Origin: a virus
Reading direction: 5' to 3' (one strand)
Virus record (IMG/VR): IMGVR_UViG_3300042898_000682
Span: 1 to 21,905 of that record
Length of the DNA stretch: 21,905 nucleotides
The position numbers and the translations under genes are program-made. Positions 15,193-21,631 of this stretch are shown here, piece by piece (position 1 is the stretch's first letter; each line of letters begins with the position of its first letter). The notes below the pieces were generated by a model, which worked only from the letters and a program-made list of their open reading frames with translations, did no database searches and had not been told where the DNA came from.

Positions 15193-15481
15193 TGAACCGT
15201 ATAAGGATAGATCATTTCTTTACGATATGTATGTCCAGAGAAGAATGAATTTAACTGATATCTGCAAAGTATTAAAGGATACATACAACATTGAGGTAAC
15301 ACCGCAAGCTCTTTATAACTGGGTAAAGAAATATGATTTGCTTAAGTTTAGAGGAAAAGGAAGAAGTCTTACAACGGCTGGTCCTAAGAGAGCGAAGTCT
15401 GCGGCTCAAGTTGATGCTGAAAAGCGCAAAAGAGAATTACGCAAGAGAAGTGAACTACAAAGAAAGAGGATGGGAAGATGA
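15185..15481 (+). CDS. Helix-turn-helix protein with basic tail
   Basis: From the ATG at 15185 the protein has 98 residues, overlapping the RuvC-like gene by 8 nt. Residues about 8-52 form a homeodomain-like HTH (LYDMYVQRRMNLTDICKVL ... TPQALYNWVKKYDLL). After it the chain is very basic (KRAKSAAQVDAEKRKRELRKRSELQRKR), which fits DNA or RNA binding or a flexible arm. It could be a transcriptional regulator or a DNA-recognition subunit; it is not next to the terminase. ATGA-coupled to the following gene. Confidence 0.6.
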   Translation: MANEPYKDRSFLYDMYVQRRMNLTDICKVLKDTYNIEVTPQALYNWVKKYDLLKFRGKGRSLTTAGPKRAKSAAQVDAEKRKRELRKRSELQRKRMGR

Positions 15482-16242
15482 GAAGAAGTGTAACTACTAA
15501 AGATATCGCCAACTTTGCAAAGCTTGATATGATTTATAATCAAGTTAGAGTGATTGAGGCTAAGCAAAATGAAACTAAGTTTAAATGTCTTGGCTCTGGT
15601 GAGTGCTGTAAAATCGGTCTGGTTATTCACATGGCTGAGTGTGCAAATATTGCTTTTAAATTGCGTCAGCAATACTATTTGTATCTTGAAGATAAAGGTC
15701 GTATATTCGCTGAGAAGTGGATGAATGAAGTAATCTCTGACCTTACTGGTGCGATGTATGATAAGGATTGGGTTGCTGGTGGTGAGACTACTCGGCATTG
15801 TGCGTTTTATAAAGGTGGTTGTACCGTCTATGGTTATAGACCGATGGTGTGCAGAACATTTGGGACAATAACAACTGTAGATAACTATTGCCCAAGAATT
15901 AGAAACGCTAATGGCGCTATTGAATATTTCACTGGTGACTCTGTTATCAATACTATTAAGATGTTCCAGAATTATTTGAAAGATTTCACTGAAGGTAAAG
16001 ACGAAGGCTACAACATGGTTGTTTATATGCCTTTGGGGGTTTTAAGCTTTTTGCTTGAGTCTGAGGAATTAATTGAACTTGAAGATACTACTGACAAAAA
16101 GTTTTGGGCTGGTGTCCAAGGATGGCACAACTACAGAGTAGAGTTTACAAAGCTTCATGGTTATGATAGAGATGATTTAGAGAAGGTCGCTGATTTCACT
16201 GGAGTTCCATTATCATTCCCAAAATTCACCAAAGAGGATTGA
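15478..16242 (+). CDS. YkgJ-family cysteine-cluster protein
   Basis: The 254-residue protein has the YkgJ pattern: C37 and C43-C44 (CLGSGECC), then C108, C115 (HCAFYKGGC), VYGYRPMVCR with C125, and C138 (NYCPR). The family is described as a zinc- or iron-chelating domain of undetermined function, sometimes linked to metal-dependent modification. The long C-terminal half (about 140-254) is unlike the short bacterial YkgJ proteins (about 100-130 residues) and has no motif I know. ATGA overlap upstream; the GT4 gene begins 4 nt after it. Confidence 0.75.
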   Translation: MRRSVTTKDIANFAKLDMIYNQVRVIEAKQNETKFKCLGSGECCKIGLVIHMAECANIAFKLRQQYYLYLEDKGRIFAEKWMNEVISDLTGAMYDKDWVAGGETTRHCAFYKGGCTVYGYRPMVCRTFGTITTVDNYCPRIRNANGAIEYFTGDSVINTIKMFQNYLKDFTEGKDEGYNMVVYMPLGVLSFLLESEELIELEDTTDKKFWAGVQGWHNYRVEFTKLHGYDRDDLEKVADFTGVPLSFPKFTKED

Positions 16243-16246
16243 GTAA

Positions 16247-17305
16247 TTGATTTTCTGGAATAGTGGGGGAGCAGCTAGGGCTGGAGAAGGCTACGGCGAT
16301 TCTTCTTTAAATATTATTTCTAATTTAATAAAACATGGCGTTCCCATTTCTGAGTTCGCCCCAGATCTTCCAGAAGAAATACAGAAATTAGATTTTGGTA
16401 TTAACTATATGAGTGTTAATACAAATACTAATAGCCCAATCATAATCAACAACTGTCTCCCAGATGGTTATGTCCGTGGTTCTAAGTATTCAATTGGCTT
16501 TACTTACTGGGAAACAAATGCTTTAAGAAAAGACTGGGTTGACTCCATGAACAACATGGATGAGATATGGACTACATCTAAGTTTATGAAAGATGTTTTT
16601 ATTAAATCTGGTGTTACTAAACCTGTTTACTCTTTTAGTCTAGGAGTAGATCCAGAGCTGTATTCACCAAGTAAGGTGAAGCGTAATAGACCTTTTACAT
16701 TTATGAACATAGGTTCTCCATCAACAAGAAAAAATTCTCAAATGGCTGTTGATGCATTTATACATCTTTTTGCTCGGGATGAGAATTATAAACTTATTTA
16801 CAAATCTAATGGTCCACCAGACGCTCGCCTTAGCAAAGGTACAAGCAATATGTCATCTATTAAAGATCATCCTAGAATTGAGGTTATAGATTGGAAATTA
16901 AGCGATAGCCTTCTTTCTGCATTGTATGATGAAGCGGACTGCTTATTGTACCCAACAAGCGGCGAAGGGTGGGGTTTAATTCCTTTTCAAGCGATAGCGA
17001 AAGGTATCCCAACGATTTGTACAAACGCTACTGCTTGCGAAGAGTACGCAGAGTTGTCTGTTCCTCTAGATTATAAGTGGTCTAAAATTAATATGACTGG
17101 TATCTATGATAATACTGGAGAGTGGGCAGAGCCAAATTTTGATGATTTGTGTGATAAAATGTTATATGTAACAAAAAACTACGATGAAGTCTTGAACAAG
17201 ACTTTAGCTGGTGCTCGGCATATTAACGAGAATATGACTTGGGAAAAAGTAACAAAGGAATACGCTGAAAGATTATGTCAGATATTGAACGATACGAGGG
17301 TGTAA
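16247..17305 (+). CDS. Glycosyltransferase family 4-like (GT-B fold), second copy
   Basis: The 352-residue protein starts with TTG at 16247 behind a GAGG (16234-16237). N-terminal GGAARAGEGYGDSSL (7-21) is an acceptor-domain glycine loop; MDEIWTTSKFMKDVF (104-118) and YPTSGEGWGLIPFQA (235-249) match the same positions in the GT4 protein encoded at 10765-12000, so the two are probably paralogues. NIGSPSTRKN (154-163) is the donor-domain start. It lacks the long C-terminal extension of the first copy. Likely cytosolic; target unknown. Its 3' end overlaps the terminase small subunit gene by 31 nt. Confidence 0.85.
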   Translation: MIFWNSGGAARAGEGYGDSSLNIISNLIKHGVPISEFAPDLPEEIQKLDFGINYMSVNTNTNSPIIINNCLPDGYVRGSKYSIGFTYWETNALRKDWVDSMNNMDEIWTTSKFMKDVFIKSGVTKPVYSFSLGVDPELYSPSKVKRNRPFTFMNIGSPSTRKNSQMAVDAFIHLFARDENYKLIYKSNGPPDARLSKGTSNMSSIKDHPRIEVIDWKLSDSLLSALYDEADCLLYPTSGEGWGLIPFQAIAKGIPTICTNATACEEYAELSVPLDYKWSKINMTGIYDNTGEWAEPNFDDLCDKMLYVTKNYDEVLNKTLAGARHINENMTWEKVTKEYAERLCQILNDTRV

Positions 17306-17826
17306 CCCTAATAGAAGAATTAAAACATGTTGAAGAGGCTGGTTTGCTTTTTGTTAAAGGCTATAACTACTCTGAAATATCAACACTCCTTTCTTTAAGT
17401 GTTGATAAAGCTAAATCATATGTTGTAGAATATAAAAAGATTCTTAATAGACAGGCTGAGGCTGACCCTTATTTTCTAGAAAAGCTACAGTTCAATACAA
17501 TAAAAGCTTTACAAGAGTTTGACCAATTGAGCAAGGAAGCTTGGGAAACTATTAACATCGCTACCGATCACGGTATGATTCCTGCAAGAATTCAAGCTAT
17601 TAAATTAGCTGGCGAGTTGGCTACTAAAAAAGCCCAGCTGCACAAACTTCTTACTGGCAATACTACTGACAACCAGTATATTGCTCGTATGCAGAAAGCG
17701 GAAAATGTAAACCAAATCCTTTCCAAAGTATTGCGAGATGTGATTGGAAAGCATCCTGATATTGCTAACGAAGTTCGTGTTGAACTTGAAATTGCATTTG
17801 AAATCATGAATGCGGATAATGTTTAA
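17275..17826 (+). CDS. Probable terminase small subunit
   Basis: The 183-residue protein is helical. An N-terminal HTH-like segment (GYNYSEISTLLSLSVDKAKSYVVEY, about 29-53) is followed by a long central helix (LQFNTIKALQEFDQLSKEAWETI) and a C-terminal helical domain that could oligomerise. HTH plus helical oligomerisation region is the plan of TerS, and it lies directly before terL, so TerS is the best call although the sequence itself is not diagnostic. It would bind the packaging site and load the motor. It starts inside the GT4 gene. Its stop is directly followed by an ATG in the same frame (see 17827-17916). Confidence 0.65.
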   Translation: MSDIERYEGVTLIEELKHVEEAGLLFVKGYNYSEISTLLSLSVDKAKSYVVEYKKILNRQAEADPYFLEKLQFNTIKALQEFDQLSKEAWETINIATDHGMIPARIQAIKLAGELATKKAQLHKLLTGNTTDNQYIARMQKAENVNQILSKVLRDVIGKHPDIANEVRVELEIAFEIMNADNV

Positions 17827-17916
17827 ATGGAAACCCTAAAACTTAGACTCAGAACCCTCTATCATAAAGGTTTAAAAAATCTAGATTACGGAAAGGGTGG
17901 TGCTTTGTATGTCTGA
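17827..17916 (+). CDS. 29-residue ORF between terS and terL (candidate)
   Basis: ATG at 17827 comes immediately after the terS TAA, in the same frame, and runs to TGA at 17914-17916. The basic peptide METLKLRLRTLYHKGLK is followed by a glycine-rich end (YGKGGALYV). There is no Shine-Dalgarno sequence, so translation would need re-initiation after terS or stop read-through. It overlaps the start of terL. It may be a true micro-gene, a coupling device, or chance. Confidence 0.35.
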   Translation: METLKLRLRTLYHKGLKNLDYGKGGALYV

Positions 17917-19636
17917 TTTCATGGGAATGAATCTTGAACTTGCAGATTTTGATAGGCTTTTGCGTCAAGATGATCTTACAGAAACACCTGTTGATATTCA
18001 AACATTTGTACAAGATAAAGAATATTTAGGTTTACCTCCGCTTTCTGATATCCAATTAGAGATTGTACGACATTCTACACAGATTTACAAAGAAAGAACA
18101 CTAATTTCTTTATTAGGGGAAGAAGAAGGGAAAAGATGGTATAAAACATATACTGACAATGAAGTTATTTGTATGCTAGGCAAAGGGTCTGGTAAAGACC
18201 ATTGTGCAAGAATATCAATGGCTTATACGGTATATCTTATCCATTGCTTAAGAGATCCATTAATTTATTATGGGAAAGCTCATGGTGTGTATATTGACCT
18301 TCTAAACCTTGCTGTAAACGCTCAGCAAGCCCAGAGAGTATTCTTTGAACCATTAAAGAACTTATTGCTTAGATCTCCTTACTTTAATAAAGTTGGATTT
18401 GAACCTAGAGTATCAGAAATATTTTTCTTTTCTAAACCTGTTAGATGCTTTTCTGGTCACTCTGAATCTGAAGGTTGGGAAGGTTATGAAGTAATGACAA
18501 TTATTTTGGATGAAATTGCTGCTTTTAAAACAGATGCTGAATTGCGTGGAGAAACGAGATCAAAGGGATCTGCGTCTGCGATTTACAATATGTCTAAGCT
18601 TTCTATTATGTCTCGCTTTCCAGAAGTCGGTAAAGTTATTCTATTGTCTTTCCCCCGCTATAAAGGTGACTTTATTCAACAAAGATATTTTAATTCTAGA
18701 GAAAAGAAGGAACCTAAGACTTGGACTATTAAAGCTGCAACATGGGAAGTTAATCCTACTATTAAGCGTGAGCAATTAGAATCGGAATATATTAGAAATC
18801 CTGTTGAAGCTAGAGCTAGATTTGAATGTGAGCCTCCTAACATGGAAGATGCTTACTTTAGAGATCCTGAATTAGTTAGAAAAGCTTTTATGTATAGTGA
18901 AGATCCTGTTGATGAAGAAGGTAATTTTAAACCTTGGTTTAATAAAACAGATGGTCAAGTAAGATTTATTCATATTGACTTAGCCTTAAAGAGAGACAGA
19001 GCTGCGCTTAGCATGGTTCATTGTACTGGACTTAAAGAAGTTAAAACATTAATGGGTGTTGAAAATCTTCCTATTATTAATGTTGATTTAGTTTACTCAT
19101 GGGAAGCGTCTGTTAACCAGGAAATTAACTTTGCATCTATTAGACAAATGATTTTGGACTTATGTAGAAAATTTGATGTTGCTAAAGTTACTTTTGACAG
19201 ATGGCAATCTATTGAAATGATTCAAAGCTTAAGAGCTCAAGGTATTAATGCGGATTTTCATAGCGTTAAGAAAACAGACTTTGATACATTAATGACTGCT
19301 ATTTATGATACAAGATTGCGTGGATATTGGAATGATCTTTTAGTTGAAGAAGAGCTTTTAAAACTTAGGTTATTTGGTAATAATAAAATTGATCACCCAA
19401 GTTCAGGTTCAAAAGACTTAGCAGATGCGGTTGCTGGTGCGGTATTTGTTTGTGTTGAAAATATGGCTATTGGGGCAGAGGTAGAAATTGAAATTTTATC
19501 TCCAGATAAATATTGGGAAGAGAATGAAGATATGCCAGAATTTGGAACAGTTACAGTGTATAATAAAGATACTGGACAATTCTTTCCAGGATTCAATGAA
19601 GAAAAGGATGCGTCACCATGGCTGGAAAATCTCTAG
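17909..19636 (+). CDS. terL: Terminase large subunit (packaging ATPase and nuclease)
   Basis: From ATG 17909 the protein has 575 residues; GTG at 17897 or 17900 would add a few. AGGGTGG (17895-17901) sits about 7 nt before the ATG, which is why I prefer it. ATPase motifs: Walker A-like GKGSGKDH (91-98), Walker B MTIILDE (196-202) with catalytic E202. Nuclease (RNase H fold): D357 in HIDLAL, D430 in TFDRW and D503/D506 in SKDLADAV. This is the complete two-domain motor that cuts concatemers and pumps DNA into the prohead. Codons are A-ending (TTA, AGA, AAA, GAA), the opposite of the recA-like gene. No portal gene follows, which is unusual. Confidence 0.93.
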   Translation: MSDFMGMNLELADFDRLLRQDDLTETPVDIQTFVQDKEYLGLPPLSDIQLEIVRHSTQIYKERTLISLLGEEEGKRWYKTYTDNEVICMLGKGSGKDHCARISMAYTVYLIHCLRDPLIYYGKAHGVYIDLLNLAVNAQQAQRVFFEPLKNLLLRSPYFNKVGFEPRVSEIFFFSKPVRCFSGHSESEGWEGYEVMTIILDEIAAFKTDAELRGETRSKGSASAIYNMSKLSIMSRFPEVGKVILLSFPRYKGDFIQQRYFNSREKKEPKTWTIKAATWEVNPTIKREQLESEYIRNPVEARARFECEPPNMEDAYFRDPELVRKAFMYSEDPVDEEGNFKPWFNKTDGQVRFIHIDLALKRDRAALSMVHCTGLKEVKTLMGVENLPIINVDLVYSWEASVNQEINFASIRQMILDLCRKFDVAKVTFDRWQSIEMIQSLRAQGINADFHSVKKTDFDTLMTAIYDTRLRGYWNDLLVEEELLKLRLFGNNKIDHPSSGSKDLADAVAGAVFVCVENMAIGAEVEIEILSPDKYWEENEDMPEFGTVTVYNKDTGQFFPGFNEEKDASPWLENL

Positions 19637-19785
19637 ATAATCTTAAAGTTACTCATGAAGAAGTGATTAGTCAATTGGCAATGCAATTAGCATCAGCACA
19701 TGTTGATCTTACTGTACTGAAATTGGAAAATCAAAAGCTGAAAGAATATATCGCCAATAGTGTTGAGCCTGAAGTCAAAAAATAA
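19618..19785 (+). CDS. 55-residue coiled-coil protein (candidate)
   Basis: ATG 19618 lies inside the terL end (overlap 19 nt) and reads to TAA 19783-19785. The peptide MAGKSLDNLKVTHEEVISQL continues with leucines and isoleucines spaced about every 3-4 residues (LAMQLASAHVDLTVLKLENQKLKEYI), a clear amphipathic coiled coil. It has no transmembrane segment. Small coiled-coil proteins after terL may act in packaging or assembly, but that is inference. Good composition and packing favour a real gene. Confidence 0.6.
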   Translation: MAGKSLDNLKVTHEEVISQLAMQLASAHVDLTVLKLENQKLKEYIANSVEPEVKK

Positions 19786-19917
19786 ATTTCTTTTAGTTTT
19801 TAGAAGTTTTTTGCTCCCTGATGAGTTTTTTACCATAAAGCCTGATATGGTCTTATCTAAGCAATAGGTAGTCAAAATGGCTTCCTAACAAAACAAACCA
19901 ACCATAGGAGAAATCAA
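19786..19917 (+). promoter_or_regulatory. Intergenic region with probable promoter for the next gene
   Basis: The 132-nt gap starts with a T-rich stretch (19786-19813) that has only a weak hairpin, so any terminator of the terL operon is poor. An extended -10 element TGATATGGT is at 19843-19851 (TG-n plus TATGGT; Actinobacteria accept TAnnnT). No good -35 lies upstream. An AGGAG at 19906-19910 is 7 nt before the GTG start. ACCATA/TATGGT also forms a 6-bp inverted repeat around 19832-19851, so the promoter may be regulated. Confidence 0.45.
19843..19851 (+). promoter_or_regulatory. Extended -10 promoter element (candidate)
   Basis: TG-A-TATGGT, predicted start about 19858, about 60 nt of leader before the GTG at 19918. 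It resembles the extended -10 TGATATAAT found at 21340-21348. Confidence 0.35.
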
Positions 19918-20289
19918 GTGACAACACTAAAGATGAATAAAGTAGATACGCTTCCAGAAATCGCAAGAGCTGGTCGCAAGTCTGAAGAATTGAATATGAT
20001 TATTGCTGCACTGAATGAGTCGGCAAAAGATGGTAATTCAGTTCGTATTGATGGAATTAAAGCTGGTAATGCTTATAATTCAATGCAACAAAGAATTCGT
20101 GCTCAGGCTAAGAAGTTGGGTTACAAAATCGTTATCCGTTTTGATTCAACAACTGATGCGCTATTCTTCAAGGCAACTCGTGTTGGTAATGTAAAGAATG
20201 TGACCGAGACAGGTGTTACAGCAGTTAATAATCTTTCGGCTAAGACTAGCGAAATTGCTGGTGTAAAAACCAAGGTCAAGACTAAATAA
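19918..20289 (+). CDS. Basic unknown protein, autonomous transcription unit
   Basis: The 123-residue protein starts with GTG at 19918, fixed by AGGAG 7 nt upstream. Residues about 20-65 are helical and glycine/alanine rich (VRIDGIKAGNAYNSMQQRIRAQAKKLGYK), then strands (IVIRFDSTTDALFFKATR) and a flexible, lysine-rich tail (KTKVKTK). A helical core, basic tail and small size suggest a DNA-binding or nucleoid-like protein, but I know no family for it. It has its own promoter candidate and the strong terminator at 20315-20347, so it is expressed independently of the operon. The same 12-mer TACCATAAAGCC lies on both sides of it. Confidence 0.6.
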   Translation: MTTLKMNKVDTLPEIARAGRKSEELNMIIAALNESAKDGNSVRIDGIKAGNAYNSMQQRIRAQAKKLGYKIVIRFDSTTDALFFKATRVGNVKNVTETGVTAVNNLSAKTSEIAGVKTKVKTK

Positions 20290-20314
20290 TTATATAAAAA
20301 ATAAATACCATAAA

Positions 20315-20347
20315 GCCCTGCGCCTAGCCAGCGCAGGGCTTTTTTTT
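20315..20347 (+). terminator. Strong Rho-independent terminator
   Basis: A perfect 9-bp GC-rich stem, GCCCTGCGC (20315-20323) with GCGCAGGGC (20331-20339), has a 7-nt loop and is followed by eight Ts (20340-20347). An AAA precedes the stem, so it could work weakly in reverse. It ends the 19918-20289 unit and insulates the glycosyltransferase gene behind it. Confidence 0.92.
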
Positions 20348-20351
20348 ATGC

Positions 20352-20357
20352 CATAAT
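20352..20357 (+). promoter_or_regulatory. -10 element, possible leaderless promoter
   Basis: CATAAT (5 of 6 with TATAAT) ends 6 nt before the ATG at 20364, which would place the transcription start at the start codon itself. No -35 fits, as the upstream DNA is the terminator stem. No Shine-Dalgarno is present before this ATG. Leaderless mRNAs are common in Actinobacteria. Confidence 0.45.
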
Positions 20358-20363
20358 ATAGAT

Positions 20364-21245
20364 ATGACATTACAAATGGAACAACAGAATATTGAAATTG
20401 GTAGAGAAGATATTGACTCATGGTGTCCTATGTTTGCGCTTCCATGTTATGATAGGTCATTGACTGAACCTTTCTTTATGTCTTTTATGAAGACAGTTAT
20501 GTATTGTAAGGATATCGGGTTAAAGTTCGGGGTTAGCACAGTTACTGACTCTTTAATCAATAGGGCAAGGAATAACCTTGTCGCTAAGTTTATGGCTAAT
20601 CCACAGTTTACACACTTAGTTTTTCTTGATGTTGATCTTAGTTTTAAGGCTGAAGATATTGTAAAGCTTCTATGGCATGATAAAGATATTATTACTGGCT
20701 CTTACCCAATTAAAGAGATTAATTGGGACAAGGTAATCAAAAATGTTAATAACGGGATTGCGAGCAAAGATTTGGGTAAGAAATCAACTCGCTTTGTTGT
20801 GAACCCAGTTAAAAAAGGAAATAATGTTATTGAAACAGATAATGGTGCAATATCAGTTCACGATGCTGGTACTGGCTTTATGTGTATTAAAAGAGAAGTA
20901 TTTGAAAAACTAATTGTTGCCTATCCTGAGTTAAAATTTAATGATGACACAGGTAGTATGAAAGGTGCAGAATTAGATTATACATACGCTTTCTTTAATT
21001 CTTATGTTGATGATGATGGTAGATTTGTTTCTGAGGATTATGGTTTCTGTAGATATTGGCAAAAGATTGACGGTAAAGTTTGGGTTGATCCAGGTATTGA
21101 GATTGGTCATTTAGGTAGAATGTTATATGAGGGTAATATGATAGATTACCTTATAGAATTGTCTGATGAATCAACTAAGGCTAACGCTAGAGCGCTCGCT
21201 CAGCCAAAAACTAAGAATCCGTCTGGGAAATCAAAAAAGAAATAA
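20364..21245 (+). CDS. GT-A fold glycosyltransferase
   Basis: The 293-residue protein has a nucleotide-sugar binding N-terminus (PMFALPCYDRS), then DSLINRARNNLVAKF (62-76) and the metal-binding D89-V-D91 in VFLDVDLSF, followed by ITGSYPIK. Later comes GTGFMCIKREVFEKL and EDYGFCRYW, typical of acceptor and catalytic regions. The pattern (slI-x-RaRN, D-x-D, YP-x-K) is common in cyanophage and other phage glycosyltransferases. The lysine-rich tail is unusual. The TTTTTTT of the terminator ends 16 nt upstream, so it needs its own promoter. Target may be virion, host surface or DNA. Confidence 0.78.
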   Translation: MTLQMEQQNIEIGREDIDSWCPMFALPCYDRSLTEPFFMSFMKTVMYCKDIGLKFGVSTVTDSLINRARNNLVAKFMANPQFTHLVFLDVDLSFKAEDIVKLLWHDKDIITGSYPIKEINWDKVIKNVNNGIASKDLGKKSTRFVVNPVKKGNNVIETDNGAISVHDAGTGFMCIKREVFEKLIVAYPELKFNDDTGSMKGAELDYTYAFFNSYVDDDGRFVSEDYGFCRYWQKIDGKVWVDPGIEIGHLGRMLYEGNMIDYLIELSDESTKANARALAQPKTKNPSGKSKKK

Positions 21246-21314
21246 CCAGCTAGTAGCCTAAAAAACATATACTAAAATTGTGTAAAATATTGGCTAAAAT
21301 GTGCTTGGTGAAAC

Positions 21315-21336
21315 ATTAGATAAAACATTATCTAAT
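21315..21336. repeat. Palindrome ATTAGATAA-aaca-TTATCTAAT
   Basis: Perfect 9-bp inverted repeat with a 4-nt spacer, directly upstream of an extended -10. Likely a dimeric repressor site or, less likely, a hairpin. Confidence 0.6.
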
Positions 21337-21339
21337 CCC

Positions 21340-21348
21340 TGATATAAT
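21340..21348 (+). promoter_or_regulatory. Extended -10 promoter TGATATAAT
   Basis: Perfect TG-n-TATAAT; the -35 region falls within the ATTAGATAA palindrome. Predicted start about 21355, at the first CTTACACG repeat. It points toward the partial gene at 21632. Confidence 0.5.
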
Positions 21349-21355
21349 TCCCTAA

Positions 21356-21379
21356 CTTACACGGCTGTAATCTTACACG
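21356..21379. repeat. Two direct repeats CTTACACG, 16-bp period
   Basis: CTTACACG at 21356-21363 and again at 21372-21379. A GTGTAA (reverse complement of TTACAC) lies at 21279-21284. Possible binding sites just after the promoter. Confidence 0.5.
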
Positions 21380-21390
21380 ACCCCCTGCAA

Positions 21391-21414
21391 AATTTTTTAT
21401 ATAATTTTTTATAT
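21391..21414. repeat. Tandem 12-bp repeat AATTTTTTATAT
   Basis: Two exact adjacent copies (21391-21402, 21403-21414). All A/T, so easily melted; fits a DNA-unwinding element or UP-like element. Confidence 0.65.
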
Positions 21415-21449
21415 AAAACGAGACAGGCTTTTCACCAGTTTTCCGACAC

Positions 21450-21471
21450 AAAAGAAATATAAAAGAAATAT
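21450..21471. repeat. Tandem 11-bp repeat AAAAGAAATAT
   Basis: Two exact adjacent copies (21450-21460, 21461-21471). 11-bp spacing is near one helical turn, so a protein could contact both on one face. Confidence 0.6.
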
Positions 21472-21484
21472 TATTACGCAGGTT

Positions 21485-21511
21485 TTGTTTGAGCCATATG
21501 CCCGATACAAT
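21485..21511 (+). promoter_or_regulatory. Possible promoter TTGTTT/TACAAT
   Basis: TTGTTT (21485-21490) and TACAAT (21506-21511) with a 15-nt spacer, shorter than optimal. Weak candidate. Confidence 0.3.
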
Positions 21512-21559
21512 AGTTAGCCAATGAGTTCACTATTATTCAGTCTAAATATCAAGAAATTA

Positions 21560-21592
21560 GCGCACTATTTGTGCGCTATTTGTGCGTATAAT
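21560..21592 (+). promoter_or_regulatory. Operator-like palindrome over a consensus -10
   Basis: GCGCAC, TATTT, GTGCGC, TATTT, GTGCG, then TATAAT (21587-21592). The first arms form a perfect 6-bp inverted repeat with a 5-nt spacer, and TATTTGTGCG is repeated directly. The repeats cover the -35 area, so a bound protein would block or activate. Predicted start about 21599, leader about 33 nt. Confidence 0.6.
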
Positions 21593-21631
21593 CACCAATA
21601 TAAACCATTATCTTAGGGAAAGGAATAGTAT

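Larger units (their letters stand above)
21246..21631. promoter_or_regulatory. Non-coding regulatory region, repeat-rich
   Basis: No ORF of note on either strand in 386 bases. It holds, in order: a 9-bp palindrome (21315-21336), an extended -10 (21340-21348), two CTTACACG repeats (21356-21379), a tandem 12-bp repeat (21391-21414), a tandem 11-bp repeat (21450-21471), a possible promoter (21485-21511), and a palindrome plus -10 (21560-21592). The density of signals suggests a divergent or early control region or a replication origin. Confidence 0.6.
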
